Below are positions 1 to 8,665 of a DNA stretch of 64,000 nucleotides, piece after piece. This DNA is from Candidatus Neomicrothrix sp. UBA2517 (lineage in GTDB: Bacteria; Actinomycetota; Acidimicrobiia; Acidimicrobiales; UBA8592): NCBI GenBank assembly GCA_002341185.1, contig DDNP01000027.1, positions 1 to 64,000 on the forward strand, in the 5' to 3' direction. Numbering within the stretch: the stretch's first letter is position 1; every line of letters begins with the position of its first letter. Made by a program: the position numbers and the translations under genes. The notes under the pieces were generated by a model, which saw only the letters and a program-made list of their open reading frames with translations, ran no database searches and was not told the DNA's origin.

Positions 1-1007
1 CCTTCACATCAGGGTCAACTCCAGCTCAAGCAGCTCCTGCCGAACCAACATATGGTGGACTAGGACTTAATGCATTAGATGAGCCTGTCACATTGCAAAC
101 AACATGTGCGCCATCTACTGCGTCAATGACACGGTGGATAGCAGAAGATGAAGGACTGCTTGAAAAACGAGGAATTACAATTGAATGTGTCAACATAGCT
201 AACGGTCCAGAAACCGCTGCTGCTTTAGCAAGCGGTGCTGCAGATTGGGCAGGAAATATTTACAACAATACTTTCCCGCTCCTTGAAGCAGAGTTTGACC
301 TCGTTGTTACACAAGAGGTTCTTCTATACAACCTATTTGATGTAATCGTCGACGCAGACTTCGCTGCTGCGAATGGCATCACAGCTGATTCAGATTGGAA
401 AGCTGACATGGAAGCACTTAATTGCTCCAATGTCGGTGTTGTAGCTCGAGGAGCTGCAGCTGAGGATCTCGCAAGAATCCTCATCCAAGAAGCTGGTCTA
501 GATACCGAATGCTTCACATATGTAGCTGTAGCTCTTGACCCTGTGTCACCTATGGTTGCAGGAGAAACAGACTGGACAGTCACTTTTGATCCATTCCAGA
601 TTGTTCTCGTAGCACAAGAAATTGGTATGTCACCATTCTCAATCCAGAGAGGTGATGGACCTGCAGGTCTAACATGGCCAGGTCTTGTCGTAACTGCAGG
701 CCGATCAACGGTTGAAGAGAATCCAGAGTGGTTCTGTGCTTTGAATTCAGCAATGAATGAAGCAACAGAATGGCTAAGAGATCCTGCCAACCATGACCGT
801 GCAGCAGAAATAACTCAAACACGTTTCCCAGAATCTCTACATCCATTGATTCCGGCCGTGATTGACAAGTACTACGAAGGGTTCAGCCTTACAGGAGCAC
901 CTCAAACTGAGTTAGTTTCTTCAATAAGTGAGATTTCACTTGCTGTTGGAAAAACTTCTAAACTCTACGGTGCTGATGAACTCATCCTAGTTCCAGATTG
1001 CGACTAA
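1..1007 (+). CDS. ABC transporter substrate-binding protein, NMT1/TauA-like (5' end cut off)
   Basis: This is the extracytoplasmic binding protein of an importer whose ATPase and permease follow. The frame is open from base 3 with no stop, so the gene starts left of the window; the first possible internal start, a TTG at 93, is not the true start. The visible 334 residues show the family pattern: an early region reading APSTASMTRW then GLLEKRGI, typical of ligand-lobe entry in NMT1/THI5-like proteins, a hinge and a second lobe. The Ala/Pro-rich stretch at the left edge looks like the linker after a lipoprotein signal, which is not visible. NitT/TauT-type systems carry sulfonates, nitrate, pyrimidines or aromatic acids; the ligand cannot be told here. 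A stem-loop separates it from the ATPase gene. Confidence 0.85.
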   Translation, partial: FTSGSTPAQAAPAEPTYGGLGLNALDEPVTLQTTCAPSTASMTRWIAEDEGLLEKRGITIECVNIANGPETAAALASGAADWAGNIYNNTFPLLEAEFDLVVTQEVLLYNLFDVIVDADFAAANGITADSDWKADMEALNCSNVGVVARGAAAEDLARILIQEAGLDTECFTYVAVALDPVSPMVAGETDWTVTFDPFQIVLVAQEIGMSPFSIQRGDGPAGLTWPGLVVTAGRSTVEENPEWFCALNSAMNEATEWLRDPANHDRAAEITQTRFPESLHPLIPAVIDKYYEGFSLTGAPQTELVSSISEISLAVGKTSKLYGADELILVPDCD

Positions 1008-1032
1008 CAAAATAAGTTAAAAGATTAATTGT

Positions 1033-1064
1033 TATGGGGCCGGTGTTTCGGCACTGGCCCCATA
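1033..1064 (+). promoter_or_regulatory. stem-loop between binding-protein and ATPase genes
   Basis: A near-perfect inverted repeat: left arm 1033-1045, six-base loop TTTCGG, right arm 1052-1064. It gives about 13 pairs with a single G-T. No T-run follows, so it is a poor intrinsic terminator. Such hairpins after binding-protein genes often protect the upstream mRNA or limit read-through, raising binding protein over membrane parts; that role is inferred. Confidence 0.6.
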
Positions 1065-1096
1065 TACATGTCTAACAAGTAAAAGAAGTGAAGTAG

Positions 1097-1873
1097 ATGA
1101 CAACAAATGCGGTAAGCCTTCAAGATGTTTCTCTCATCTTCGGTGGTAAAGATACAGATCACGTACTCGCTGTCGACACCATCAATCTTGAAATCCCCCA
1201 AGGCCAATTCGTGGCAATCGTGGGACCAAGCGGATGTGGAAAAACAACAATATTGAATATGCTGGCCGGACTTATTAAACCCACAGTCGGATCAGTTAAA
1301 AGGCACGGACAGGAAGTCCAAGGTCCTAGCAGAGATATCGGATATATGCTTGCTAGATCCGCTCTCAGCCCATGGAGAACAGCACGGAAAAACGTGGAGT
1401 TGGGTTTACAAATTCATGGAGTGGGGAAATCAGAACGAAAAGAACGCGCAGAAGAATTATTAGAACTTCTGCATTTAGAGGGATTCGCAAATGCATTTCC
1501 TTCTCAACTATCCCAAGGAATGCGACAACGCGTCGCTATCGCCAGAACACTTGCTATCGAGCCTGATCTTTGGCTCATGGATGAACCATTCGGGGCCCTT
1601 GATGCGCAAACTCGTCTAGTTGTACAAGCTGAATTCGTTTCACTTTGGGAAAAATCCAAGGAAAGCACCGTTATATTCGTTACACACGACCTTGAAGAAG
1701 CAGTGCTACTAGCTGACCGTGTACTCGTAATGACCGCACGGCCTGGAAGAATAAAAAGTGATAACTTAATTGATCTTCCCAGACCAAGAGTGATTGATGA
1801 ACTCCGGTTCGACGAGAAGTTCAAAGCAGCAGAACACAAAATTTGGAAGGAGCTCCGTGATGAAATCATCTGA
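1097..1873 (+). CDS. ABC transporter ATP-binding protein, NitT/TauT type
   Basis: Cytoplasmic ATPase (258 aa) powering the importer. Walker A GPSGCGKT is at residues 43-50, the signature LSQGMRQR near 138-145, Walker B LWLMDEPFGALD at 158-169, and the H-loop THD at 196-198. The Q-loop region reads IGYMLARSALSPW (81-93): the usual glutamine (FQ-D/E-P-A-L-LPW in the family) is alanine 86, which is odd. The signature also has Q in place of the second G. The gene overlaps the permease by 14 nt, consistent with translational coupling. Confidence 0.93.
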   Translation: MTTNAVSLQDVSLIFGGKDTDHVLAVDTINLEIPQGQFVAIVGPSGCGKTTILNMLAGLIKPTVGSVKRHGQEVQGPSRDIGYMLARSALSPWRTARKNVELGLQIHGVGKSERKERAEELLELLHLEGFANAFPSQLSQGMRQRVAIARTLAIEPDLWLMDEPFGALDAQTRLVVQAEFVSLWEKSKESTVIFVTHDLEEAVLLADRVLVMTARPGRIKSDNLIDLPRPRVIDELRFDEKFKAAEHKIWKELRDEII

Positions 1874-2807
1874 TACCAACCCTTCAGATAACGCAGCTGA
1901 TGCAGACAACTCAGAATCAACTACAGATTCCGAAAAGAGATTCGATGTAACTACACTGCCACAGGAGACTAATACGCAGAAAATAATACGCCGTATTGAC
2001 GTACCAGTGCAACTAACCAGAATTGTCATTCTGGCATTCATTTTATGGATCTGGCAGTCAAGGAAAATTTTCTCTGGCTTAAAGATCTTTGGTGTTGAGA
2101 TACTCCCAGAAATCATTCCGTTATTCCAAGGAGTTCCGACCGAAGCTTGGGATTATGTAACAAAAGTTTGGGATGACAGTTTATTTTGGGAAGATTTCTG
2201 GGTTACGTTGCAAGAAGCTCTACTCGGGTTTCTTTATGGAGCTTTATCAGGATTTATAGTCGGAATGCTTCTTGGTAGATTCAAGCGTGCACAAAAGGTA
2301 TTCTCTCCATTCCTCATTTTCACAAACGCAGTTCCAAAAATAGCTTTAGCTCCCATCTTAATTCTCTGGTATGGCGTTGATATTGGGTCAAAAGTAGCTT
2401 TAGCAACGATTATTGTTTTCTTTATCGTTCAGATTCCAGTGATGGCAGCAGTTAGTGGTGTCGATCCAGACTTAGACACTGTTGCCTCCAGCATGGGTGC
2501 AACACAAATGCAGAAATTCAAGCTAGTTGTTATCCCAGGAATACTCGGACCGTTATTCGGAGCGCTACGTCTAGCTTCAATTTACGCAATACTAAGCGTT
2601 GTATTTGGTGAATTCCTAGCATCCAAACGAGGCTTAGGGCAACGCTTGCTTTACCAAATTAATAACTTTGGGATGGGAGCAGCAATAGCGCTCATGTCAC
2701 TCCTTGCAATACTTGCTCTAATCTTCAATGCTGGAATTGGCTTCATGGAACGTAAATTCCTAAGATGGCAAGATGATAGTACACGAGGGAATGTCGTTTC
2801 TTTATAA
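1860..2807 (+). CDS. ABC transporter permease, NitT/TauT (BPD_transp_1) type
   Basis: Inner-membrane channel subunit, 315 aa. I chose ATG 1860 because AAGGAG lies just upstream; the frame is open to a TTG at 1794, but that would lengthen the overlap with the ATPase without a ribosome site. The first 45 residues are polar and Asp/Ser-rich, followed by a membrane segment near 52-66 and a core of about five more from 115 to 292. The EAA loop that contacts the ATPase lies at about 207-228 (SSMGATQMQKF then VIPGILGP). It is the third gene of the importer operon; the TetR start codon follows its stop directly, so the regulator is probably co-transcribed. Confidence 0.92.
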   Translation: MKSSDTNPSDNAADADNSESTTDSEKRFDVTTLPQETNTQKIIRRIDVPVQLTRIVILAFILWIWQSRKIFSGLKIFGVEILPEIIPLFQGVPTEAWDYVTKVWDDSLFWEDFWVTLQEALLGFLYGALSGFIVGMLLGRFKRAQKVFSPFLIFTNAVPKIALAPILILWYGVDIGSKVALATIIVFFIVQIPVMAAVSGVDPDLDTVASSMGATQMQKFKLVVIPGILGPLFGALRLASIYAILSVVFGEFLASKRGLGQRLLYQINNFGMGAAIALMSLLAILALIFNAGIGFMERKFLRWQDDSTRGNVVSL

Positions 2808-3422
2808 ATGAGCGCACGTGGAAGACCAAAAGGTGGAGACAGCACCCAAACTAAGAAAAAAATCATTGATGCTGCGCGCTTAGAATTTGCAACTAATGGT
2901 TATGATGGCGGATCAATTATGGCTATCGCTAATAGTGTAGGCATCGCTCCAAGTGCCGTTTACCACTACTTTCAGAGCAAAGAAAAACTATATACGGACG
3001 TCTTTGAACAGACATCAACTGCTATTTGGGATTCTGTAACCCCTCCTCAAGAAGCCCAAACACTGCTCGAATCCATGGAACAACTTCTTGACGATAGTCG
3101 ATTGTTAGCTGATACATTGCCGTCGTACTCAGACTTCCTAGCTTCCCTTCCAATAGAGGCCAGACTTCACCCTGAATTCTCTGACCTTCTTCAAAAACGT
3201 GCCGACTATCAAGACAAAACATTTCGGAAACTAGCTAATATCGGGATTCAAAGCGGTGAGCTTGATTTCCTGACTGAGGATGAAGCGACAGAACTTGTCA
3301 GATCAATCGTTATGGGATGGTTCTTTGAACGACATTTCCGCCAAGAGGAAATCCCGAACAGTGCAGACGCAATACTCGCAATGTTTGAACACCTTTTAAA
3401 TTCTGGTAAGAGAAAGAAATAA
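2808..3422 (+). CDS. TetR family transcriptional regulator
   Basis: DNA-binding repressor-type protein, 204 aa. The N-terminal helix-turn-helix is at about residues 36-58 (IMAIANSVGIAPSAVYHYF), preceded by a basic tail GRPKGG. The C-terminal ligand domain is unassigned. The ATG abuts the permease TAA with no gap, suggesting operon membership and control of the importer by its substrate (inferred). It resembles the next gene: both carry a Y-(S/T)-(D/E)-FL block followed by RxHP, and a W-x-x-E-x-H block near the C-terminus, so the two probably arose by duplication. Confidence 0.9.
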   Translation: MSARGRPKGGDSTQTKKKIIDAARLEFATNGYDGGSIMAIANSVGIAPSAVYHYFQSKEKLYTDVFEQTSTAIWDSVTPPQEAQTLLESMEQLLDDSRLLADTLPSYSDFLASLPIEARLHPEFSDLLQKRADYQDKTFRKLANIGIQSGELDFLTEDEATELVRSIVMGWFFERHFRQEEIPNSADAILAMFEHLLNSGKRKK

Positions 3423-3452
3423 ATTTCCTTACCTTACGGTTAGTATCAATTT

Positions 3453-4052
3453 ATGGCTGATAAGCGTTCCAGTGGACGCCCTTTTGGAAAAGATTCTTCG
3501 CTCGTTAGAGAAAATTATATAAACACGGCAAGATCACATTTCATGAAACATGGATATTCTGCTGCATCACTGGCAACCATAGCGAAAGAAGCCGGTTACA
3601 CTCCGACAGCCCTCCGGCATTATTTTTCAGATAAGGCTGACTTGTATTCCGCAGTTTTTGCTGCCACGGCAAATGAAGTTTATCCACAGATCGTACAACA
3701 CCTGTATTCGCCTACCATGGCTGAAGCGATTGAAGGATCTATGACAAGAATGTTTCACATAGATAGAGATTTTCCAAACTACACAGAGTTCCTATCAAGG
3801 GTGCCCGCCGAGTTGCGAAGACATCCTCACCTGAAGGATCGAGTTGAAGTTCGTGAAAATTTCACAGAGTTCTTTTACTCCTCACTTATTGCAATGGGAA
3901 GAAAGACAGGGGAATTAGAAAGCTTGACTGATGAATTCGCTATTAAGTTTTTCCGCATTGCGATGCAAGGATGGATTTACGAAGGTCACTATTCAAATAA
4001 TGTGAATCTAACAACTCAAACTGCTTTAGTTAAACTGCTACAAAGGCTATAA
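3453..4052 (+). CDS. TetR family transcriptional regulator (paralogue of preceding gene)
   Basis: A 199 aa regulator with its helix-turn-helix at about residues 39-59 (SLATIAKEAGYTPTALRHYF). It shares with the preceding TetR gene the central YTEFLSRVPAELRRHP-like block and the terminal GWIYEGHY block. It starts 30 nt after the first TetR. A nine-base TTACGGTTA lies just upstream (3435-3443) and its exact reverse complement overlaps the stop (4050-4058), a candidate pair of operator half-sites or chance. Ligand and targets are unknown; the neighbouring ABC importer is the natural guess. Confidence 0.9.
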   Translation: MADKRSSGRPFGKDSSLVRENYINTARSHFMKHGYSAASLATIAKEAGYTPTALRHYFSDKADLYSAVFAATANEVYPQIVQHLYSPTMAEAIEGSMTRMFHIDRDFPNYTEFLSRVPAELRRHPHLKDRVEVRENFTEFFYSSLIAMGRKTGELESLTDEFAIKFFRIAMQGWIYEGHYSNNVNLTTQTALVKLLQRL

Positions 4053-4085
4053 CCGTAACCGACAGTAAAGCGTAAAAGAGTTTCT

Positions 4086-5141
4086 TCAGCTCATCTTCAT
4101 GCCATGGTCTTCTAGTCCTGCCAAAGTTCGCGAAGCCATGGAAAAAGCTAATTCTTTGACCCTGGGGCTTTCAATATCGTTGATCAGGGGAACTGCGCAA
4201 GCGATACTAAGGCTATACAAAATAGAGCTTTTATATAGTTGGTGCACTTCATCGCCCCTGATCTCTAGCCCAAAAGACTCTAAGCATTTAATATAGTAAT
4301 TAAGCAGCTCAACCTCATGCGATCTCCGGTTGTCAATAGAAAGTGACTGGACCATATGATATGTAATATCGAATGTTGAAGGGGCGAAGCTGCACCCTTG
4401 CCAATCAACAATTATTACCTCATTTCCTTCATTGCTGAAAAGGAGGTTATCTGCACGTAAGTCGCTATGGATTAGAGTGCTAGAGAAGTTTGATAGGTTA
4501 CTGAGCATATCGTCAATCATTTCGGCGAGGTTGTCTGCTGAAATATGTGGGTAGGGCCTATTTTGCTCGTCTAGGATTTCTGTAAGTGTTTCCCATCCAA
4601 GTCTTGTAACGGTAGTGAGATTCGTTCTTCTTCTTTCATCATTCAATCTGGGAAGCCATTGTGATTTGGATAAATCAGGATTCTCCCACCAGTGTGCATG
4701 CATAGATGCAGCTTCCTTGATAACGAGTTTTGACTTGTCAATGGTAATGCCGGCTAACTGGTCAACGCCCTGATCAAATTTAATGAATTCTTGAAGAATT
4801 AGATACTCCGAAGTATCTGGGTTAAAAAAACTGGCATATATTTCCGGAGTGGATATGGGCGTTTGGCGAAGCAATTCATCGTAGCAACGTAATTCCCGTT
4901 CATGAGTTCCTCCACGTTTGGCATTATCCAATGCTTCTTTTCGTTGTGCAGAAAATTTAGCGACGATCTCTTTTGATCCATTATCTGTTCGGATGGTTAA
5001 TTTATAAATTTCGCCAAGCATGCCACGGTCCGCTCCGACGCGCTGATAATGAAACTCTTGAATCTCAAGGTCCAAACTTTCGCTCAGAAATGAATCATCT
5101 ATTTCATTAATTGATAGTGGAAACGGTGGCAGTTTTAGCAC
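4086..5141 (-). CDS. aminoglycoside phosphotransferase/ecdysteroid-kinase-like (CHK) fold protein
   Basis: A protein-kinase-fold small-molecule kinase, 351 aa. The catalytic loop HSDLRADN spans residues 225-232 (D227, N232), the metal site VDWQG is at 245-249, and a putative ATP-binding lysine K62 sits in VAKF. Such proteins phosphorylate hydroxylated small molecules; in actinobacteria they often lie among lipid and steroid catabolic genes, and the substrate here is unknown. It starts 3 nt after the sulfatase stop, so the two form a minus-strand operon. Confidence 0.82.
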   Translation of the reverse strand: MLKLPPFPLSINEIDDSFLSESLDLEIQEFHYQRVGADRGMLGEIYKLTIRTDNGSKEIVAKFSAQRKEALDNAKRGGTHERELRCYDELLRQTPISTPEIYASFFNPDTSEYLILQEFIKFDQGVDQLAGITIDKSKLVIKEAASMHAHWWENPDLSKSQWLPRLNDERRRTNLTTVTRLGWETLTEILDEQNRPYPHISADNLAEMIDDMLSNLSNFSSTLIHSDLRADNLLFSNEGNEVIIVDWQGCSFAPSTFDITYHMVQSLSIDNRRSHEVELLNYYIKCLESFGLEIRGDEVHQLYKSSILYSLSIACAVPLINDIESPRVKELAFSMASRTLAGLEDHGMKMS

Positions 5142-5144
5142 GGC

Positions 5145-6626
5145 TTACAGAAGACTAGCGAACTCTTTAGATTCTGCCTCAAGAAGTCGACGATGCCATT
5201 CTTTCACACTGTCCCTTCTCGTTCGATCCATGGCAAGGTTGACAAGTTCTCCCGGGTCTTCAAAGAGATCGTAAAGTTCATGCTCTTGATCATCAAAGTG
5301 GGAATCTGGGCCAAAGATCTTTTCATGAGCAATTGGGGTTCCTCGTGTGGTGCTTGACCCACCAACGCCATAATACCGAGAGTATTTGAAACGACCATCA
5401 AAGATTCCACGGCTCGCGTATCTAGTGTTTATAAGACCATCGTACCAAGCCCAATCTTGAGCAAAGAGAACATATTCTCTTCCGGTTTCATCTGGATTAG
5501 ACCAGATTGGAAGCATTGACTGGCCAGGTAAATTAGCTTCCTCTTTACTGATTCCCCCCAGTTCGCAGATTGTTGCAGCAAGGTCAACAGGGCTCATCAT
5601 CGCATCGGAGACCGTACCGGATTTCGTTATTCCAGGTGCCACTACATAAAGGGGAATTCGCATAGTTTCTTCATAGTTCCATGGACCTTTTGAACGCAGC
5701 CCATGCGACCCACACTGGTCCCCATGATCAGCAGTAAAAATAACAATTGTGTTATCCCATGATTTCGTATCATCAAGAGCATTCAAGATGAGCGACAAGC
5801 TTTGGTCACTCATCTGATGCAACTTGAGATAGTAGTCAAGAAGACGTATCCATTTGCCATGGTCTTTGGGGTCTAGGTACCCATTTGACCGAGACATCTC
5901 ATTCATGAATCTCCGGTGAACGTCAGGTTTTGTATGCAAATCATCATGAAAATTCATTGGCAATTCTGTGAACCACTCTTCATATGGCAAATTGAACGCT
6001 GGTAGAGGGTCTTCGCGCCCCCAGTCATAAGTTGCGTACCTATCTTTTAATGCTTTTACTTGAGCAGCATTTTCTTGTTGGTACCAAGGTTGGTCCATCG
6101 GAAACCACATAACGTCATGCGGGTTAACAAGACCTACTGAAAGAAACCAAGGCTGTGTCTCATTGCTTCGATCATGTATCCAGTCCGCAGCAGACCGAGC
6201 GATTGGTTCATCGAATTCAACTCCGCTTCCTGCTTGCCCCCAAAAGGCTTTGTCGTTACCTTCCCAGTCGCTGAAACCGTATGCGTCCATATCTGGGAAT
6301 GCATCAGGCGCCAAGTGCCATTTACCTTTGTAGCCCGTGTAATATCCTTTGTTCCGAAATAATTTCCCTAACGTTTGAGCATCAGTTGACAGTTCACCAT
6401 TGGCTGGCATTATGCAGTTTTCATTGACTCCATGCACAGGAAGATATTGCCCTGTAAATAGAGTCCCCCTCGCTGGAGAGCAAGGAGATGTATGAGTGTA
6501 ATATCTAGTGAATTCAAGACCTTGATCCATTAGGCGTTGCCTTGCCGGAAGAGCAAATTCATCTGGAATCCAGTCTCGTTGTCGCTCTTGGTCTGAAACA
6601 ATTAAAAGAATGTTTGGTTCGTTCAT
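5145..6626 (-). CDS. type I sulfatase (arylsulfatase/choline-sulfatase-like)
   Basis: Hydrolyses a sulfate (possibly phosphonate) ester. The formylglycine motif CSPAR is at residues 49-53 with C49 the residue to be oxidised. Metal and substrate residues include D12, K100/K102, H104, H170 and TADHGDQ at 298-304 (D300, H301). At 493 aa it is normal length. No signal peptide is visible, suggesting a cytoplasmic enzyme acting on imported sulfated compounds. Activity needs a formylglycine-generating enzyme, and none is in the window. It leads a two-gene operon with the kinase-fold gene. A family relation to phosphonate monoester hydrolases is possible. Confidence 0.9.
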   Translation of the reverse strand: MNEPNILLIVSDQERQRDWIPDEFALPARQRLMDQGLEFTRYYTHTSPCSPARGTLFTGQYLPVHGVNENCIMPANGELSTDAQTLGKLFRNKGYYTGYKGKWHLAPDAFPDMDAYGFSDWEGNDKAFWGQAGSGVEFDEPIARSAADWIHDRSNETQPWFLSVGLVNPHDVMWFPMDQPWYQQENAAQVKALKDRYATYDWGREDPLPAFNLPYEEWFTELPMNFHDDLHTKPDVHRRFMNEMSRSNGYLDPKDHGKWIRLLDYYLKLHQMSDQSLSLILNALDDTKSWDNTIVIFTADHGDQCGSHGLRSKGPWNYEETMRIPLYVVAPGITKSGTVSDAMMSPVDLAATICELGGISKEEANLPGQSMLPIWSNPDETGREYVLFAQDWAWYDGLINTRYASRGIFDGRFKYSRYYGVGGSSTTRGTPIAHEKIFGPDSHFDDQEHELYDLFEDPGELVNLAMDRTRRDSVKEWHRRLLEAESKEFASLL

Positions 6627-6767
6627 TTAATTAAAACTAGCAGTAAATACTTATTGATTGCATCTCTCAAACTAATTCTGAAACTATTTTGAACCTTTAT
6701 TAGATGAGAATTTTCCTGTCATTTATTTCTGAACTAAAACTGAACTCACTAAGACAAAGAAGAGACC

Positions 6768-8294
6768 ATGTTTGTACCACTGACTATAAAAGATCATCTT
6801 GAACGCGCCGACCTTGTATATGGAGACCGGATAGGAATCTTAGATGAACCAGATCAACCTGCCCTGCCCCTAGAAGACATGACATATGGGGAATTTGCGT
6901 TAAAAGCAAAAGCTATGGCAAAAGGGTTTGAGGGACTCGGTGTCGGTCAAAAAAGTCGGGTTGCGTTAGTTTCCCATAATGCTTCTCGAATGCTTACCTT
7001 CCTCTTTGGGACAACGGTATGGGGACGCATAGGGGTTCCGATTAACTTTCGACTTAATCAAGAAGAAATTAGCTACATTATTGAACATAGCGGCGCGGAA
7101 GTTTTGCTTGTTGACCCTGAATTAGAAGATGATCTTAAAGGGATCAAAGTAAAGCATTTCATTTCCTTAGGTAACGAATCTGACGAAATCCTATACAAAG
7201 CTGGAGAACCCTCCCTTTGGACTCCAGACGAAGATGCTACAGCCACAATTAATTACACCAGCGGCACAACGGCGAGACCCAAAGGTGTCGAAATGACGCA
7301 TAGGATGTTGTGGACTAATGCTGCAATTTTTGGTTGGCAAACAGGTGTTAGCGATCGCGATGTCTACCTTCATACGCTTCCGATGTTTCACTGCAATGGT
7401 TGGGGAATGCCTTTTGCCTTAACTGCAATGGGCGTACCCCAAGTCGTTCTCCGAAAAGTAGATGGAAACGAAATACTAAAACGAATTGAGAAACATGGGG
7501 TCACATTATTATGTGGAGCTCCAGCAGTGGTAGTTGCAATCCTAGATGCAGCTGCAGAATGGGATGGCCCGATACCAGGAGCTGGGAAAACGAGAATTGT
7601 CGTCGCAGGGGCACCACCTCCAACTTCAATAATTGAAAGAATAGAAACTGAGCTGAATTGGGAATTTATCCAAATTTATGGGCTTACAGAAACAGCACCG
7701 TTACTAACCATGTCACGAGGAAGGTCAGAATGGGATGAGCTATCAACAAATAAAAGAGCAAAGTTGCTAGGTCGTGCAGGAGCACCAGCCATTGGAGTAT
7801 CGCTTAAAGTTGCAGAAGATGGAGAGATATGCGCACGATCAAACCATGTTCTAAAAGGATATTGGAATCAACCAGAAGCCACAAGTGAAGCTATACGCGA
7901 CGGGTGGTTCCATACTGGCGATGGTGGCTATATCGATGATGATAATTACGTCACGATCGCTGATCGGAAAAAAGATGTGATTATTTCCGGAGGCGAGAAT
8001 ATTTCTTCAATAGAGGTAGAAGATGTCTTATTTGCGCATGAACAAGTAACTGAAGTAGCTGTTATAGGTGTTCCAGATGAGAAATGGGGAGAGACAGTAA
8101 AAGCCCTAGTCGTTGTTGAAGGTGATATTTTAGAAGAAGAACTCATAGCGTTTTGTCGAGAGAAACTAGCTCATTACAAATGTCCAACCACAATCGAATT
8201 TCGAAATGAACTGTCAAGAACCGCCACTGGGAAACTTCAGAAGTATAAGCTACGTGCCCCCTATTGGGATGGTCACGAGAAACAAGTAAATTAA
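6768..8294 (+). CDS. fatty-acid/aryl-acid CoA ligase (AMP-dependent synthetase)
   Basis: Activates a carboxylic acid to its acyl-CoA through an acyl-AMP. It is 508 aa, normal for the ANL superfamily. The ATP loop YTSGTTARPKGV (164-174) has Ala where Gly is usual, the A5 motif is YGLTE, and the A7/A8 region has WFHTGDGGY followed by DRKKD and SGGENISS. The catalytic lysine is K489 in TATGK. The chain class is not readable; the GGENISS form is frequent in medium/long-chain and aryl-acid ligases. An NTF2-fold gene follows after 12 nt with its own AGGAG, so they are likely one transcript. The upstream 141 bases hold repeated TGAAC/CTGAA words but no clear operator. Confidence 0.9.
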   Translation: MFVPLTIKDHLERADLVYGDRIGILDEPDQPALPLEDMTYGEFALKAKAMAKGFEGLGVGQKSRVALVSHNASRMLTFLFGTTVWGRIGVPINFRLNQEEISYIIEHSGAEVLLVDPELEDDLKGIKVKHFISLGNESDEILYKAGEPSLWTPDEDATATINYTSGTTARPKGVEMTHRMLWTNAAIFGWQTGVSDRDVYLHTLPMFHCNGWGMPFALTAMGVPQVVLRKVDGNEILKRIEKHGVTLLCGAPAVVVAILDAAAEWDGPIPGAGKTRIVVAGAPPPTSIIERIETELNWEFIQIYGLTETAPLLTMSRGRSEWDELSTNKRAKLLGRAGAPAIGVSLKVAEDGEICARSNHVLKGYWNQPEATSEAIRDGWFHTGDGGYIDDDNYVTIADRKKDVIISGGENISSIEVEDVLFAHEQVTEVAVIGVPDEKWGETVKALVVVEGDILEEELIAFCREKLAHYKCPTTIEFRNELSRTATGKLQKYKLRAPYWDGHEKQVN

Positions 8295-8306
8295 CTCAGG
8301 AGAGAT

Positions 8307-8660
8307 ATGGATGCTGAAGCTTACAACGTAATAAAAAAATTTTGGGAGAACCAAGACTCTGGAGACTACACAACCACAGAGCACTTATTTGCTGAAGATG
8401 CCCTCTTCGTTGACCCTGTTTACGGAACCTTTCAAGGAAGAGAACAGATAGGAGCATTTCTTCTTAAAATGAACCAAGCAGTAACCTCAATCAATGGAGT
8501 ATTCCGGTTAGAGAAATTATCAGGTAATGAAACAACGGCTTGGGCTCAATGGTCATTCACCTCAGACCATGGGTACCGCGAAGGTGTAGGAGTTTATGAA
8601 GTGTCGAATGGCGAAATTACCTACTATCGCGACTACATGAATGAGTCTTCTGGGGATTAG
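8307..8660 (+). CDS. SnoaL/NTF2-fold protein
   Basis: A small (117 aa) cone-shaped alpha/beta protein of the SnoaL-like family, recognised from the pattern FWENQDSGDY, LFAEDALFVDPVYGTFQGREQIGAF and the final EITYYRDYMN strand. Members act as isomerases, cyclases or dehydratases, or are non-catalytic; which applies is unclear. AGGAG precedes the ATG and the gene follows the CoA ligase closely, so a role on the same substrate is reasonable. Confidence 0.78.
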   Translation: MDAEAYNVIKKFWENQDSGDYTTTEHLFAEDALFVDPVYGTFQGREQIGAFLLKMNQAVTSINGVFRLEKLSGNETTAWAQWSFTSDHGYREGVGVYEVSNGEITYYRDYMNESSGD

Positions 8661-8665
8661 GTCCG

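Noticed and set aside
260..790. Long open frame antisense to the binding-protein gene
   Set aside because: No recognisable family, Ser/Thr/Arg-rich shadow composition, and the sense frame is an obvious binding protein. The same reasoning applies to the many other antisense frames such as 1504-1920, 9123-9536 and 43262-43702.
1794..1859. Permease start at TTG 1794
   Set aside because: It would overlap the ATPase gene by about 80 nt; ATG 1860 has AAGGAG and the usual short overlap.
6627..6767. Repeated CTGAA/TGAAC words upstream of the CoA ligase as iterons or an operator
   Set aside because: The words are short, irregularly spaced and not palindromic in an AT-rich leader; chance is adequate.
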